Notes: generated from the sequence alone by a model not told the origin. A DNA stretch of 37,096 bases from QHXW01 sp035297145 (GCA_035297145.1 DATGZN010000088.1:1-37096); one strand, 5' to 3'; positions 1 through 8,496 are shown, counted from the first letter of the stretch. A program made the numbers and translations.

Positions 1-113
1 CGGGTTGCTCTCCAGCAGAGCCCACCTCCGCTTCGCCAGCCAGCCTCATTCTGTTACGATTACATCCGTTCGTCTACGAGGTATCAGCGAACGGCAATCC
101 GTCCCTGATTTCC

Positions 114-404
114 GTGTCTCACCCGAGGGGCGCGGCGCATACTCGTGTGTCCCTCGATTCGCTGGTGTACCTGTTTCGCGAGGGGCTATCAGCAGAGAGC
201 ATGGTCGAGAGCTTTCCCACTCTGACGCTGGAGCAGGTGCATGGAGCGCTAGCATTCTATCTGGCTCACCAGACAGAAATCGATACTTACATGGCCGCAG
301 CGGATAAAGCCGATGAGGAGGAGCAATCGGAATCCGGGCGCTCTAATGCGGAGCTAATCGCCAAACTGCGGCGCGCCCGGCATGAGAGTCAAATTCCAGG
401 CTGA
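114..404 (+). CDS. DUF433-family antitoxin-like protein (5' end uncertain)
   Basis: The core reads TRVSLDSLVYLFREGLSAES, followed by SFPTLTLEQVHGALAFYLAH. This is the helix-turn-helix-like DUF433 domain used as the antitoxin half of DUF433/DUF5615 pairs. The protein would bind its toxin and probably its own promoter. A GTG at 114 gives 96 residues, but the frame is open to the window edge. The conserved GAY..G segment that normally precedes TRVSLDS is only seen in another frame (around 135), so the N-terminus may be damaged. The stop overlaps the start of the toxin gene at 382 by 23 bp, as expected for a coupled pair. The C-terminal 30 residues are charged and acidic (ADKADEEEQSE). Family assignment is fairly sure; whether the gene still works is not. 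Confidence 0.6.
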   Translation: MSHPRGAAHTRVSLDSLVYLFREGLSAESMVESFPTLTLEQVHGALAFYLAHQTEIDTYMAAADKADEEEQSESGRSNAELIAKLRRARHESQIPG

Positions 405-731
405 TGCCGACCTGGATGCGCGCGTGGTGCGAGGGGTCAGGCGCCGGGCGCCGGAAATCGACATCCGCACTGCAACAGATGCAGGCCTAGAAGGTTCGAC
501 GACTCAGAGGTCCTGTAGATAGCTGCACAAAGCAGACGAATACTCGTAAGTCAGGACCGTCGCACCATGCCTGAGAACTTTCGGCGCTTCTCGGCGAACG
601 GCAACAGCCCTGGCGTCATTCTGCTTCGTGGTGGCATTTCCATCGCCGCCGCCATCGAAGAACTCACGTTGATTTGGAGTGTGACCGAAGCCGAAGAGTG
701 GACGAACTGTTTGGTTTGGATCCCACTGTAA
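382..731 (+). pseudogene. Decayed DUF5615 (PIN-like) toxin
   Basis: The ATG at 382 opens a typical DUF5615 start, MRVKFQADADLDARVVRGV, running to ATDAGLEG. That frame then stops at 520-522. The rest of the family pattern continues one frame over from about 495: FDDSEVL, a TAG stop at 516-518, then IAAQSRRILVSQDRRTMPEN and a tail ending EEWTNCLVWIPL at the TAA of 729-731. One missing T in GGTTTC (now GGTTC near 494) plus the TAG explains everything. The restored length of about 116 residues equals a normal family member. The gene overlaps the DUF433 antitoxin by 23 bp. Two independent lesions argue for true inactivation, although an assembly error for the single-base deletion cannot be excluded. 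The minus-strand frame over 504-740 is a shadow. Confidence 0.75.
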
Positions 732-736
732 GAAAC

Positions 737-1195
737 TCATCCGCTCGCGCTCTGCTCGCTAGCCGCGATCGTCGCTAATTCATCCGCGCGATTATTGTCT
801 TCGTGCGAAGCGTGCCCCTTGGTCCAGGTCCAGGTGGTTTTGTGGCGGGCGGCTTCGTCGTCGAGCTCACGCCAGAGGTCGGCATTCAGCACGGGTTTCC
901 TGTCGCTCTTGATCCAGTTCTTGCGCTTCCAGCCGTGGATCCATTGCGTGATACCGTTCTTGACATATTCGGAGTCGGTGACTACTTCGACTTCGCACGC
1001 TTCCTTGATGGCGCGCAGGCCTTCGATCGCGGCGGTTAGCTCCATGCGATTGTTGGTAGTGTGCGGCGCGGAGCCGAACAGCTCGCGCGTGTGGCTGCCG
1101 TGCCGCAGGATGGCGGCCCAACCGCCCGGGCCGGGGTTGCCGTGACAAGCCCCATCTGTAATCAGTTGGACCTTCTTCACGAGATCAGGTTTCAC
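737..1195 (-). CDS. rnhA: Ribonuclease HI
   Basis: This endonuclease cuts the RNA strand of RNA:DNA hybrids, removing R-loops and primers in the cytoplasm. At 152 residues it has the usual length. The four carboxylates of the active site can be placed: Asp in LITDGACHGNPGPGGW, Glu in NNRMELTAAIEGL, Asp in VVTDSEYVKNGI, and Asp in NNRADELA near the C-terminus. The basic handle KRKNWIKSDRKPV seen in E. coli RNase HI is present. The start codon overlaps the stop of dusB by 4 bp (ATGA), so the two are translated as an operon. Identification is secure. Confidence 0.96.
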   Translation of the reverse strand: MKPDLVKKVQLITDGACHGNPGPGGWAAILRHGSHTRELFGSAPHTTNNRMELTAAIEGLRAIKEACEVEVVTDSEYVKNGITQWIHGWKRKNWIKSDRKPVLNADLWRELDDEAARHKTTWTWTKGHASHEDNNRADELATIAASEQSASG

Positions 1196-2208
1196 GAAAC
1201 CAGTGCCGGTTCGGCGTCGCGATGGAAAAACGCATCCACGCGATCCAGGATTTCCCGCGCTTCATGCGCGTGATAAACCTCGGCGCGAAGCTTGGAGCAG
1301 TTGCGGACGCCGTGGGTGAAGTACGTAGCGAACTGCTTCATTTTGCCGACGACATCCGGCTCGTCGCGCTCGATCAACATCGAATAATACGTGCGCATCA
1401 TCTGGTAGCGATCCTCTGTTGTCGGCTGGTCGTAGCGGCCGGTCGCGACATATTGCCCGATCTGCCGGAAGATCCACGGATTGGATGAGGCGGCGCGTCC
1501 GATCATGATGGCGTCACAGCCGGTTTCGGCCACCATGCGGACGGCGTCTTCGGGCGTCGTAACGTCGCCGTTGCCAATAACGGGGATCTTGACCGCGGCC
1601 TTCACTTCGGCGATGCGCGTCCAGTCGGCTTTCCCGGCGTAACCCTGCTCGCGTGTGCGCGGATGAAGCGCGACCGCCTGCAATCCGCAGTCTTCCGCCA
1701 GGCCCGCCATGTTCACCGCGACCAGCTCTTCATCATTCCAGCCGGCGCGAAACTTCATGGTGAACGGAATCTGAATGGCAGCACGAACCTCGCGCAGCAG
1801 GCGCTCGACCAGCGGCAGATCGCGCAAGAGTCCCGATCCGCCGTTGCACTTCACCACTTTATTTACAGGGCAGCCGAAGTTGATATCGAGGATGTCGAAA
1901 CCCAGGTCCTGACATACGCGCGCCGCGTCAGCCATCACTACCGGATCGGCGCCGAAAAGCTGGGCCGAGATAGGGTGCTCTTCCGGCTCAAATGCCAGAT
2001 ACTTCAATGTGCGGGTGGGCTTGCGGGCGCGAAGCGAAGCGCTAACGCCGTGGGAGCTCGTGAACTCGGTCATGATCAGCCCGCACCCGCCCAAGTTGCG
2101 GATGAAGCGGCGAAACACGGTGTCGGTGACGCCCGCCATGGGCGCAAGCACCGTCGCCGGCGCGATCCGCACCTTTCCGATGTCGAAACTGGAGGGGAAA
2201 CTTGTCAT
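1192..2208 (-). CDS. dusB: tRNA-dihydrouridine synthase, DusB type
   Basis: This FMN/NADPH-dependent enzyme reduces specific uridines in the tRNA D-loop. The TIM-barrel signatures occur in order: APMAGVTDTVFRRF near residue 20, SAQLFGADP, the catalytic cysteine in DINFGCPVNKVVKCNGGSG, MKFRAGW, ALHPRTREQGYAGKADW, VIGNGDVTTPEDA and IMIGRAASSNPWIF. A helical C-terminal tRNA-binding domain follows. The 338-residue length is normal. The NKVVKCNGGSGLL form of the active-site loop fits DusB/bacterial Dus better than DusA. It lies directly upstream of rnhA with a 4-bp overlap. A TAAAAT element at 2228-2233 (minus strand) could be its -10 box. Confidence 0.93.
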   Translation of the reverse strand: MTSFPSSFDIGKVRIAPATVLAPMAGVTDTVFRRFIRNLGGCGLIMTEFTSSHGVSASLRARKPTRTLKYLAFEPEEHPISAQLFGADPVVMADAARVCQDLGFDILDINFGCPVNKVVKCNGGSGLLRDLPLVERLLREVRAAIQIPFTMKFRAGWNDEELVAVNMAGLAEDCGLQAVALHPRTREQGYAGKADWTRIAEVKAAVKIPVIGNGDVTTPEDAVRMVAETGCDAIMIGRAASSNPWIFRQIGQYVATGRYDQPTTEDRYQMMRTYYSMLIERDEPDVVGKMKQFATYFTHGVRNCSKLRAEVYHAHEAREILDRVDAFFHRDAEPALVS

Positions 2209-2299
2209 CGGCCCTTGGGTTTTCTATATTTTAGCGGGTAGAGGCGCGGAAACGGAAACTGCGACGTTCACGTCTTAATTGTTTACGGAGGAAAGCCCC

Positions 2300-3295
2300 A
2301 TGAAGCCGCTTCAAGTTGTTCTTCTGGTGGTAGTTTCCGCACTGGCCGGCGGACTGTTCATGAAATGGCAGATCAACCGGAACATGGCGCCGGCGACCGC
2401 CGCTGCTCCCAAAGCGACAGTGGTGCCGCCCGCAGTGCCCGCGACAGTGCAACCGGTGGCGCGGCAATCGCAACCGGCGGAGGCCGTGGAGCCTGCCCCC
2501 ATCACCCCGCCTAAAGAGCCCAAGGCCAGCGCCAGACCGAACGAAGTTCTCAAAAGTCACCGCGCTGCTCCCGTGATGATGGCTCGGAATGACGAACCAC
2601 CGTCGCCGGTCCAGCCCGCGGTGGAAGCGCCTCCGGCCGCTGTGACACTGCCGCCAACGCTGGCGTCCTTGCCCGACCCAGACTCGGAACCAGTTCAACA
2701 GACACCTCAACAGCCGGAGCAACCGGTCCAGCAGGCTAACCCGGCGGCGGCGATTCCTTCGACGCCTCAGCCAGCTCAAGTGACGCTCAAAGCCGGCATG
2801 CTGATTCTGGCTCGCACGGGCCAGGGACTGTCGAGCGAACACAACGCTCCGGGTGATGGCTTTACGGCCACGCTCGATGAGCCGCTAGTAGCCGATGGCT
2901 GGGTGATTGCTGAAAAAGGCGCGCGCCTGGAAGGCAAGGTCGTGGAAACCGGCAGAGGGAAAAGGCAGCCGGAACTGGTGGTCATGCTGACACAGTTGAA
3001 GACATCCGACGGCCAGCGTGTCGCGATTGAAACCGAGACCTTTGCGAAACACGCTCAGATGGCGACCGGCGACACCGCGGGGAAAGTCCTCGCAGGTACC
3101 GTGATCGGCGCGGCCATTGGTGCGATCGCAGGAGGTGGTAAAGGCGCGGCCATCGGGGCCGGCGTAGGTACGGCTGCGGGCGCGGGCGGCGCCGCTGCCA
3201 CTCGATCGAAACCGGCCGTTCTGCCGGCCGAGACTTTGATCCGCTTCCGGCTAAAGAACACGGTCACGATCACAGAGCGGCAAGGCCGGAGTTAG
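2300..3295 (+). CDS. Membrane-anchored protein with TrbI/VirB10-like domain and glycine zipper
   Basis: The ATG at 2300 is chosen because ACGGAGGAAAG lies 5-14 nt upstream; an earlier ATG at 2279 has no such site. Residues 4-22 form a signal anchor (LQVVLLVVVSALAGG). Residues about 30-160 are a Pro/Ala/Gln-rich spacer. Residues about 165-250 form a beta-rich domain (LARTGQGLSSEHNAPGDGFT ... ARLEGKVVETGRG) resembling the domain shared by TrbI/VirB10-like and many acidobacterial envelope proteins. Residues about 262-300 are a glycine zipper (AGTVIGAAIGAIAGGGKGAA), which may insert into a membrane. No conjugation genes are nearby, so a general envelope role is more likely than secretion. Function remains unproven. 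Confidence 0.7.
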   Translation: MKPLQVVLLVVVSALAGGLFMKWQINRNMAPATAAAPKATVVPPAVPATVQPVARQSQPAEAVEPAPITPPKEPKASARPNEVLKSHRAAPVMMARNDEPPSPVQPAVEAPPAAVTLPPTLASLPDPDSEPVQQTPQQPEQPVQQANPAAAIPSTPQPAQVTLKAGMLILARTGQGLSSEHNAPGDGFTATLDEPLVADGWVIAEKGARLEGKVVETGRGKRQPELVVMLTQLKTSDGQRVAIETETFAKHAQMATGDTAGKVLAGTVIGAAIGAIAGGGKGAAIGAGVGTAAGAGGAAATRSKPAVLPAETLIRFRLKNTVTITERQGRS

Positions 3296-3301
3296 GGGGA
3301 G

Positions 3302-3322
3302 GGCCGGAACCGAGTCCCGGCC
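3302..3322. terminator. Short hairpin between convergent genes
   Basis: GGCCGG (3302-3307) pairs with CCGGCC (3317-3322) around a 9-nt loop. It lies between the stops of two convergent genes (3295 and 3328), so it could act in both directions. There is no clear T-tract, which keeps the call weak. Confidence 0.35.
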
Positions 3323-3327
3323 TTCGT

Positions 3328-3867
3328 TCAGCGTCTGCCGAAGTGATGCCAGCGGCCATCTACGGCTAAACCGAAACCCACGCCGCCGCCGTAGTATCCG
3401 CCGTAACCGACTGCGGGGTAGCCGTAACCATACCCATAGCCGCCGTAAGCGGACGGGGCGTAAGCTTGCGGGTATCCGTAGCCACCGTCATATCCATAGC
3501 CACCGTATGGGTAACCGTAAGCGTACGGGTATCCATAAGCGTAGGGATCATAGTAGCCGTAATATCCGGGCCAAAATCCGAGGCCAAGGCCCCAGCCGCC
3601 ATATCCCCATCCACCGTATCCATAGCCGCGGCCGTAACCTCCGTAGCCACCTCGGCCATAGCCACCATAGCCGCCCCGGTACCCGCCGCCGTAACCGCCA
3701 CCATAGTGACCGCCACCGCTGAAGCCTCTACCGCCGACTGCGGCATGACCTCCGCCTCCGCCACCGGCGTGCCCACCACCACCACCGCCATGCGCTGCCG
3801 CCAGGGCCGGCATAGAAAGCCCCGTCGCCAGCAGCAACCATAAAGCCAGCGTAATTGTCTTGCGCAT
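3328..3867 (-). CDS. Secreted glycine/tyrosine-rich low-complexity protein
   Basis: The start at 3867 gives MRKTITLALWLLLATGLSMP followed by ALAAAHGGGG, a clear signal peptide with an AxA cleavage site. A GGGGA motif lies just upstream. The mature part of about 150 residues is almost entirely Gly, Tyr, Pro, Ala and Arg in short repeats: GGGGGGHAGGGGGGHA first, then GGYGGYGRG units, then YPYAYGY/YPYGGYGYD units, and a conserved-looking end VDGRWHHFGRR. Such proteins are found in cell-surface or extracellular matrix roles, but no enzyme motif is visible. The frame upstream of 3867 lacks start support and would overlap the divergent peptidase promoter. The coding call rests on the signal peptide and the repeat pattern. 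Confidence 0.72.
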   Translation of the reverse strand: MRKTITLALWLLLATGLSMPALAAAHGGGGGGHAGGGGGGHAAVGGRGFSGGGHYGGGYGGGYRGGYGGYGRGGYGGYGRGYGYGGWGYGGWGLGLGFWPGYYGYYDPYAYGYPYAYGYPYGGYGYDGGYGYPQAYAPSAYGGYGYGYGYPAVGYGGYYGGGVGFGLAVDGRWHHFGRR

Positions 3868-3924
3868 ATGGATGTCCCCAATAGTTAGACTAGCGCCGTT
3901 CGCGGCAGGTTGCGATGAGTACGC

Positions 3925-3930
3925 TATAAT
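3925..3930 (+). promoter_or_regulatory. -10 element TATAAT before the prolyl oligopeptidase gene
   Basis: A perfect TATAAT ends 17 nt before the ATG at 3948. It lies in the 80-bp space shared with the divergent Gly/Tyr-rich gene. No good -35 hexamer at standard spacing is visible. Confidence 0.5.
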
Positions 3931-3947
3931 CCGCCGAGCGGGTTTCC

Positions 3948-6065
3948 ATGAAAATGCACATTTTGAAAGGAGCGCTGGCATTGAGTATGCTCCCGGTCGT
4001 CATGCAAGGGGCTGATTTGCCGGCCACTTCCAAGAAGCCGGTCACGGATTTTTACCACGGCGTCAAGGTGGTGGACGACTATCGCTGGTTGGAGGACTTT
4101 AATGATCCGGCAGTTCGCGCCTGGGCGGATTCCGAAAACCGCTATGCCCGCGCATATCTTGACGCGCTGCCCGAGCGTGCCGCTCTTTATGAGCAATTGA
4201 AGCGATTGCTGAGCTATCCCTCGCCGCGTTACCGTTCGCTCACGCACCGTCGCGATATATTTTTCGCGCTGAAGCAGCAGCCGCCCAACGAGCAGCCGGC
4301 ACTCGTGACGCTCGCATCGCCTGACGAGCCTGGGTCCGCGCGGGTAGTGGTCGATCCGAACCAGTTGGATTCCAAAGGCACCACGGCGATCGACTTCTAT
4401 GTGCCCTCCGCCGACGGCAAGTTGGTTGCCGTTTCACTTTCCCGCGAAGGTAGCGAGAGCGGCGACGTCCACGTTTTTGACGTGGCGACAGGCAAGCCGT
4501 TGAACGACGTGATCCCGGGGGTGAACGGAGGCACCGCAGGGGGCAGTGTCGCCTGGAACGCGGATGGCTCGGGATTCTACTACACGCGCTACCCCCGAGG
4601 CACGGAACGCGCGCCCGCGGACATGGGCTTCTACCAGCAGGTCTACTTTCACCGGCTGGGCACGAAGACCGAAGACGACAAGTACGAGATCGGCAAAGAT
4701 TTTCCGCGCATCGCCGAAATCGCCCTGGATGCCTCCCAGGATGGCCGCTGGATTCTCGCGACCATGGCCAATGGCGATGGCGGCGAGTTCGCCCTTTATC
4801 TACGCGGTCCGAACAGTGAATGGCGGCAGATTGCGCGACTGTCGGATCAGGTGACCCATGCCGAGTTCGGACTGGACGCGCATCTTTATCTGCTCTCGAA
4901 GCAGAATGCCCCACGCGGCAAAATTCTTCGGATGGCTCTGGAGGGCGGGGACCTGGCGAGCGCGCAGCTCGTGGTTCCGGAGACAAGGGCAGTCATAGAA
5001 AGCTTTCTGCCGGCAGCCACAAAGCTCTATGTCAGCGATCTGATCGGCGGGCCGTCGCAGGTCCGTGTTTTTGACCTCGCCGGGGCCGCGCACGGCAAGG
5101 TGCCGCTCGAGGGCGTCGTCTCGGTCGGGGAACTGGTTCGCGGAAAAGGTGACGAGCTGTTGTTTGAGAGCGAGTCCTATGTCGAGCCGCCCGCCTGGTA
5201 TCGACTCAATCCGCAATCGCCGAAAGCAGTATGCACCGCGCTGCGCTACACATCCCCGGCGGATTTCAGTGATGTGCAAGTGACGCGGGAATTCGCCACG
5301 TCGAAGGACGGCACCAAGGTTCCACTGAACATTATTTCCCGCAAAGGAACCAAGCTGGACGGCAGCAATCCAACCGTGCTCTATGGTTACGGTGGCTACA
5401 ACATCAGTCTGACGCCCACTTTCTCGGTGCGGCTGCGGCCGCTGCTCGACCATGGGTTCGTTTATGTCATCGCCAACCTGCGCGGCGGGGGCGAATTCGG
5501 CGAGGACTGGCACCATGCCGGGTATCTCACGCACAAGCAGAACGTGTTTGACGACTTTGCCGCCTCGGCGCGCTATCTGATCGATCACAATTACACGAAT
5601 CCAGCGAGGCTGGCCATCGAAGGCGGCAGTAACGGCGGGCTGCTGATGGGCGCAGTGCTTACCCAGCATCCGGAAATGTTCCGCGCGGTCATCTCTTACG
5701 TTGGTATCTACGACATGTTGCGCGTCGAACTGCATCCGAACGGCGCTTTCAACGTGACTGAGTTCGGAACAGTGAAAGAGCCCGACCAGTTCGGCGCGCT
5801 CTTTGCGTACTCGCCGTATCACCACGTGGTGGATGGTACGCAATACCCGGCGGTCCTGTTTTTGACCGGTGACAATGACCCACGGGTGGACCCGGCCAAT
5901 TCCCGCAAGATGACCGCACGCTTGCAGGCGAGCGGCACGAAGCGTCCGATCCTCTTGCGCACCAGCAGCAGCTCAGGCCACGGCATCGGAACCGCGCTGA
6001 GCGAGCGCATCGCCGAAGACGCGGACGTGTTTGCGTTCCTGTTCCACGAGTTGGGCGTGAACTAG
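3948..6065 (+). CDS. Prolyl oligopeptidase family serine peptidase (S9A)
   Basis: This enzyme cleaves short peptides after proline. The first 21 residues (MKMHILKGALALSMLPVVMQ, G) resemble a signal peptide, so it probably acts outside the cytoplasm. The N-terminal marker YHGVKVVDDYRWLED is typical of S9A. Residues about 75-410 form the beta-propeller, and the remainder is the alpha/beta-hydrolase domain. The triad can be placed: Ser561 in GGSNGGLLMGA, Asp644 in TGDNDPRVDP and His678 in SSGHGIG. YGYGGYNISLTP and NLRGGGEFGEDWH are also diagnostic. At 705 residues it is full length. A second ATG two codons in (3954) is equally possible as the start. Confidence 0.95.
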   Translation: MKMHILKGALALSMLPVVMQGADLPATSKKPVTDFYHGVKVVDDYRWLEDFNDPAVRAWADSENRYARAYLDALPERAALYEQLKRLLSYPSPRYRSLTHRRDIFFALKQQPPNEQPALVTLASPDEPGSARVVVDPNQLDSKGTTAIDFYVPSADGKLVAVSLSREGSESGDVHVFDVATGKPLNDVIPGVNGGTAGGSVAWNADGSGFYYTRYPRGTERAPADMGFYQQVYFHRLGTKTEDDKYEIGKDFPRIAEIALDASQDGRWILATMANGDGGEFALYLRGPNSEWRQIARLSDQVTHAEFGLDAHLYLLSKQNAPRGKILRMALEGGDLASAQLVVPETRAVIESFLPAATKLYVSDLIGGPSQVRVFDLAGAAHGKVPLEGVVSVGELVRGKGDELLFESESYVEPPAWYRLNPQSPKAVCTALRYTSPADFSDVQVTREFATSKDGTKVPLNIISRKGTKLDGSNPTVLYGYGGYNISLTPTFSVRLRPLLDHGFVYVIANLRGGGEFGEDWHHAGYLTHKQNVFDDFAASARYLIDHNYTNPARLAIEGGSNGGLLMGAVLTQHPEMFRAVISYVGIYDMLRVELHPNGAFNVTEFGTVKEPDQFGALFAYSPYHHVVDGTQYPAVLFLTGDNDPRVDPANSRKMTARLQASGTKRPILLRTSSSSGHGIGTALSERIAEDADVFAFLFHELGVN

Positions 6066-6383
6066 GGGCGGACACATGTCCAGCCCGGCGATCGATCGCA
6101 ACTACCTGAATTCGCACACTCACTGATCAGGTGCGCATCAACTCGATTAATCCTTAACCGACGAGTCGAATCCGGGGGAGTAAAGTGCGCTCATCCGGAA
6201 TATTCCAGCGCTGCCCGCGCCAGAATCGTACATATCGGCCACGGGACGCCGCGTTTATGGCGGAATGCGTTTTCCGGTAAGCCCGTTTACAAGCCACATG
6301 GGTCTCACGGTCACGGCGGACCAAGTCAATTCCAAGTCAATTCCGGCGCTTGAGGCGAATCGCTCGTGATACCCTAAACCCCT
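6066..6383. other. Intergenic stretch without a recognisable gene
   Basis: These 318 bp follow the peptidase gene. I find no convincing ORF, RNA gene or strong terminator. The only notable element is the 11-bp tandem duplication annotated separately. Confidence 0.5.
6321..6342. repeat. 11-bp tandem duplication
   Basis: CCAAGTCAATT occurs twice in direct succession (6321-6331 and 6332-6342), about 40 bp before a small ORF. It looks like a simple slippage duplication. Confidence 0.8.
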
Positions 6384-6569
6384 ATGGAAAATCGCAAGAA
6401 ACGCAAGCGACGATTTGGTGGTGCCATGCTTGCGCTCGGTTCGGCTACGCTAGTGGTCTCAACGTTTCTGAGCGAAGGAGGCCTACGTTGGGTGTGTAGG
6501 TGTGTAGCGGTTTTTTTTATGATCCTGGCAGTTGTGAGCTTCGTGGGAGTTAATAGCAAAGCCGATTAG
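6384..6569 (+). CDS. Small two-helix membrane protein, unknown
   Basis: This is a 61-residue ORF with a basic N-terminus (MENRKKRKRRFGG) followed by two hydrophobic stretches: AMLALGSATLVVSTFL at residues 14-29 and VCRCVAVFFMILAVVSFVGV at 37-56. The positive-inside charge pattern would leave both ends in the cytoplasm. There is no clear Shine-Dalgarno sequence and I recognise no family. The charge/hydrophobicity layout is what suggests a real gene; an ORF on the opposite strand covers the same bases but shows no such pattern. Confidence 0.4.
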   Translation: MENRKKRKRRFGGAMLALGSATLVVSTFLSEGGLRWVCRCVAVFFMILAVVSFVGVNSKAD

Positions 6570-6768
6570 CTATAATTGGCCGCCCGGGAAAAGACTCCGG
6601 ATGCACATTGTCGCTGTTTTCAAGCGGCTGCAACCAACGCCAACCGGAAAGCCACTTCAGTACTTTCCAAGCGCTGCAGTCCCCCGTAACCAATCATCGA
6701 ATACGCCAGGAACGATATGTAAGGTTGTCGGAAACTGCATTTCAAGACCCCGGGGAGGTGGAAAATTC

Positions 6769-8484
6769 TCAGCTCGGGTTCGTCCGGCTGCGCATCAGTA
6801 TCCATCCCGCGATCTTCTCCAGCGCCACCGGTGACATGGTCTCTTCGATATCGCCATACTCGTTCGGATTGCCGGTCTTGGCGGTCTGGAAAAGATGATT
6901 CAACCCAGGCAATTCGTCGATCTCGCAGTTCTTGTTGCCGGCGAGGGCCTTGCGGATCGGCGGTAGGTTCTGGTTGGGCGTCACCTGCATGTCCTTCTCG
7001 CCGTCGATGGCGAGGACGGGCACCGTGACCTTGGCCAACGCGGGCGCAGGATCGTATGCGATGAACTGGCGAAACCATGGCGATGTCATGAACTTCATCT
7101 GGAAGTCCATCTGATTTGCCGGCATCACGCCCGTCAGCTTCTCACGCAACTTTTTGTCGAGTGTGGCGCGGTCGCCCGTCTCGCTCTTGATCAGGGCGTA
7201 GACATCGCGATCCTCTGCGATCACGTGATCGATACGCTCCGCGTTCATGCCGCGAACTTTCAGATCAAACGCCTTCTGCACCGCCAGGATCTGGTCTCCC
7301 GGCACTCCCGGGCCGGCCATCAGCACGAGGAAGGCGACATCGGAATTCTGTGTCGCCACCATGGGCGCGACGATGGCGCCTTCACTGTGGCCGACCAGGC
7401 CGATCCGGTGGGAATCCACTTCAGTGCGTGTTTTCAGATACGCAACGCCAGCCTCGGCGTCAGTGGCGAAGTCGGTCATGGTGGCCGCCGCATTGTCACC
7501 GGTGGATTTGCCGACCCCGCGCTTGTCGGCGCGCAGAACCGCGATGCCCTTTCGCGTGAGATAGTCGGCCAGGACGAGAAACGGGCGATGGCCCTGCAGG
7601 CTTTCGTCGCGGTCGTGCGGGCCCGAGCCGCAAATCAGAAGCACCGCGGGAAACGGGCCTGCACCCGGCGGGGTGGTCAGACTGGCCGCGAGTTGGACGC
7701 CCGCGGCTTTGTTGTCATACGCGACTTCTTCTTCGCGATACGGATATGGTTTGACTGGATTCTGCGGCCGTCGCCGTTCGAGCTCGGCGGCACTCTTCAC
7801 GCGTTTGAGCACGAGAGGAGTCGAATTCCCGGCTTGTGACCAGGAGCCGTCGATGGTTGCCAGGTCCTTGGAGATTTTGCCCTCGAACCTGCCGGTGCCC
7901 GAGATCTGCTTAAACTCGATTGTGAGCGTCTCGCCCTTCCGTGTGACCGCCGTCGCCGGAATGCCCTTCGCGCCCTGGTCCAGGCTGTCCATGGTCGCGG
8001 TCAGACCGTCCTCTGTGTTGGTGATGTGGAAGGCAAGCCTCAGTTTCGCGGTGCCGAGGTCGAGCGTGCCCATCCAGTCACCGTCAATGTCGGAAGGCTT
8101 GGCAGGTTTGTGCTCGGTTTTCACTGAGGCGGTGCCGCGATGGAAATCGAGCGGCAGCGGCTGACCTTGCGTCCAGGTTCCGGAGATGGCCGTGGCGTCT
8201 GCGTTTACCTCGCCTTCGTAAGTGCCCTTAACCGCGTCGACCGTTAGATTCAGTTTCGAATCCTTGAGAGAGATGGAGCTCACCGGGATGCCGTTGGCGC
8301 CCTGGTCGACGCTGTCCAGCGTGGCATTCAGGTTGCCGTCCGGGTTCTTGGTGATGTGCAGAACGAGACGCAGCTCTACGTCACCTGCTTTGAGCGTTCC
8401 CTGCCAGTCACCAACAATGTTCTGTGCGTTTGCGACGGACGCCAGAGAAACGGCGAGAGTCGCGAAGATGAGTGTGTTCTTCAT
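6769..8484 (-). CDS. Secreted alpha/beta hydrolase with duplicated lipocalin-like N-terminal domain
   Basis: The protein starts with a signal peptide (MKNTLIFATLAVSLASVANA, then Q). Two similar beta-domains follow, at residues about 22-117 and 133-226. Each contains GDWxGTL, LRLxxHIT, ATxDSxDQGAxGIP and SGTW/DGSW, so they arose by duplication. Residues about 250-570 form the hydrolase domain: oxyanion region LLICGSGPHDRDES, nucleophile Ser in GLVGHSEGAIVAP, acid in AIDGEKDMQV, and His in LPGLNHLFQ. The sequence fits the acyl-peptidase/esterase group of secreted S9-like hydrolases. The substrate is unknown. It is the third gene of the GntR-DUF1648 operon, beginning 12 nt after the preceding stop. 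Confidence 0.88.
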   Translation of the reverse strand: MKNTLIFATLAVSLASVANAQNIVGDWQGTLKAGDVELRLVLHITKNPDGNLNATLDSVDQGANGIPVSSISLKDSKLNLTVDAVKGTYEGEVNADATAISGTWTQGQPLPLDFHRGTASVKTEHKPAKPSDIDGDWMGTLDLGTAKLRLAFHITNTEDGLTATMDSLDQGAKGIPATAVTRKGETLTIEFKQISGTGRFEGKISKDLATIDGSWSQAGNSTPLVLKRVKSAAELERRRPQNPVKPYPYREEEVAYDNKAAGVQLAASLTTPPGAGPFPAVLLICGSGPHDRDESLQGHRPFLVLADYLTRKGIAVLRADKRGVGKSTGDNAAATMTDFATDAEAGVAYLKTRTEVDSHRIGLVGHSEGAIVAPMVATQNSDVAFLVLMAGPGVPGDQILAVQKAFDLKVRGMNAERIDHVIAEDRDVYALIKSETGDRATLDKKLREKLTGVMPANQMDFQMKFMTSPWFRQFIAYDPAPALAKVTVPVLAIDGEKDMQVTPNQNLPPIRKALAGNKNCEIDELPGLNHLFQTAKTGNPNEYGDIEETMSPVALEKIAGWILMRSRTNPS

Positions 8485-8496
8485 GGGTTATCTCCT

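Noticed and set aside
382..731. Programmed frameshift or selenocysteine in the DUF5615 gene
   Set aside because: The stop is TAG, not TGA, and the shift point has no slippery heptamer. Two separate lesions fit decay better.
504..740. 78-residue minus-strand ORF over the left end
   Set aside because: It is the antisense of the decayed DUF5615 toxin, whose plus-strand frames spell the family sequence almost completely.
2231..2842. 203-residue minus-strand Arg-rich ORF
   Set aside because: Antisense of the Pro/Ala-rich part of the glycine-zipper protein, which has a good ribosome-binding site and signal anchor.
4240..5843. Long minus-strand ORFs inside the prolyl oligopeptidase gene
   Set aside because: GC-rich codon bias opens antisense frames. 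The products are Arg-rich or featureless, while the plus strand encodes a complete S9A enzyme.
6571..6898. TATAAT at 6571 followed by ORFs at 6601 and 6608
   Set aside because: The ORFs show no domain, signal or start site, and their ends run antisense into the hydrolase gene. A short antisense RNA is possible, but nothing supports it.
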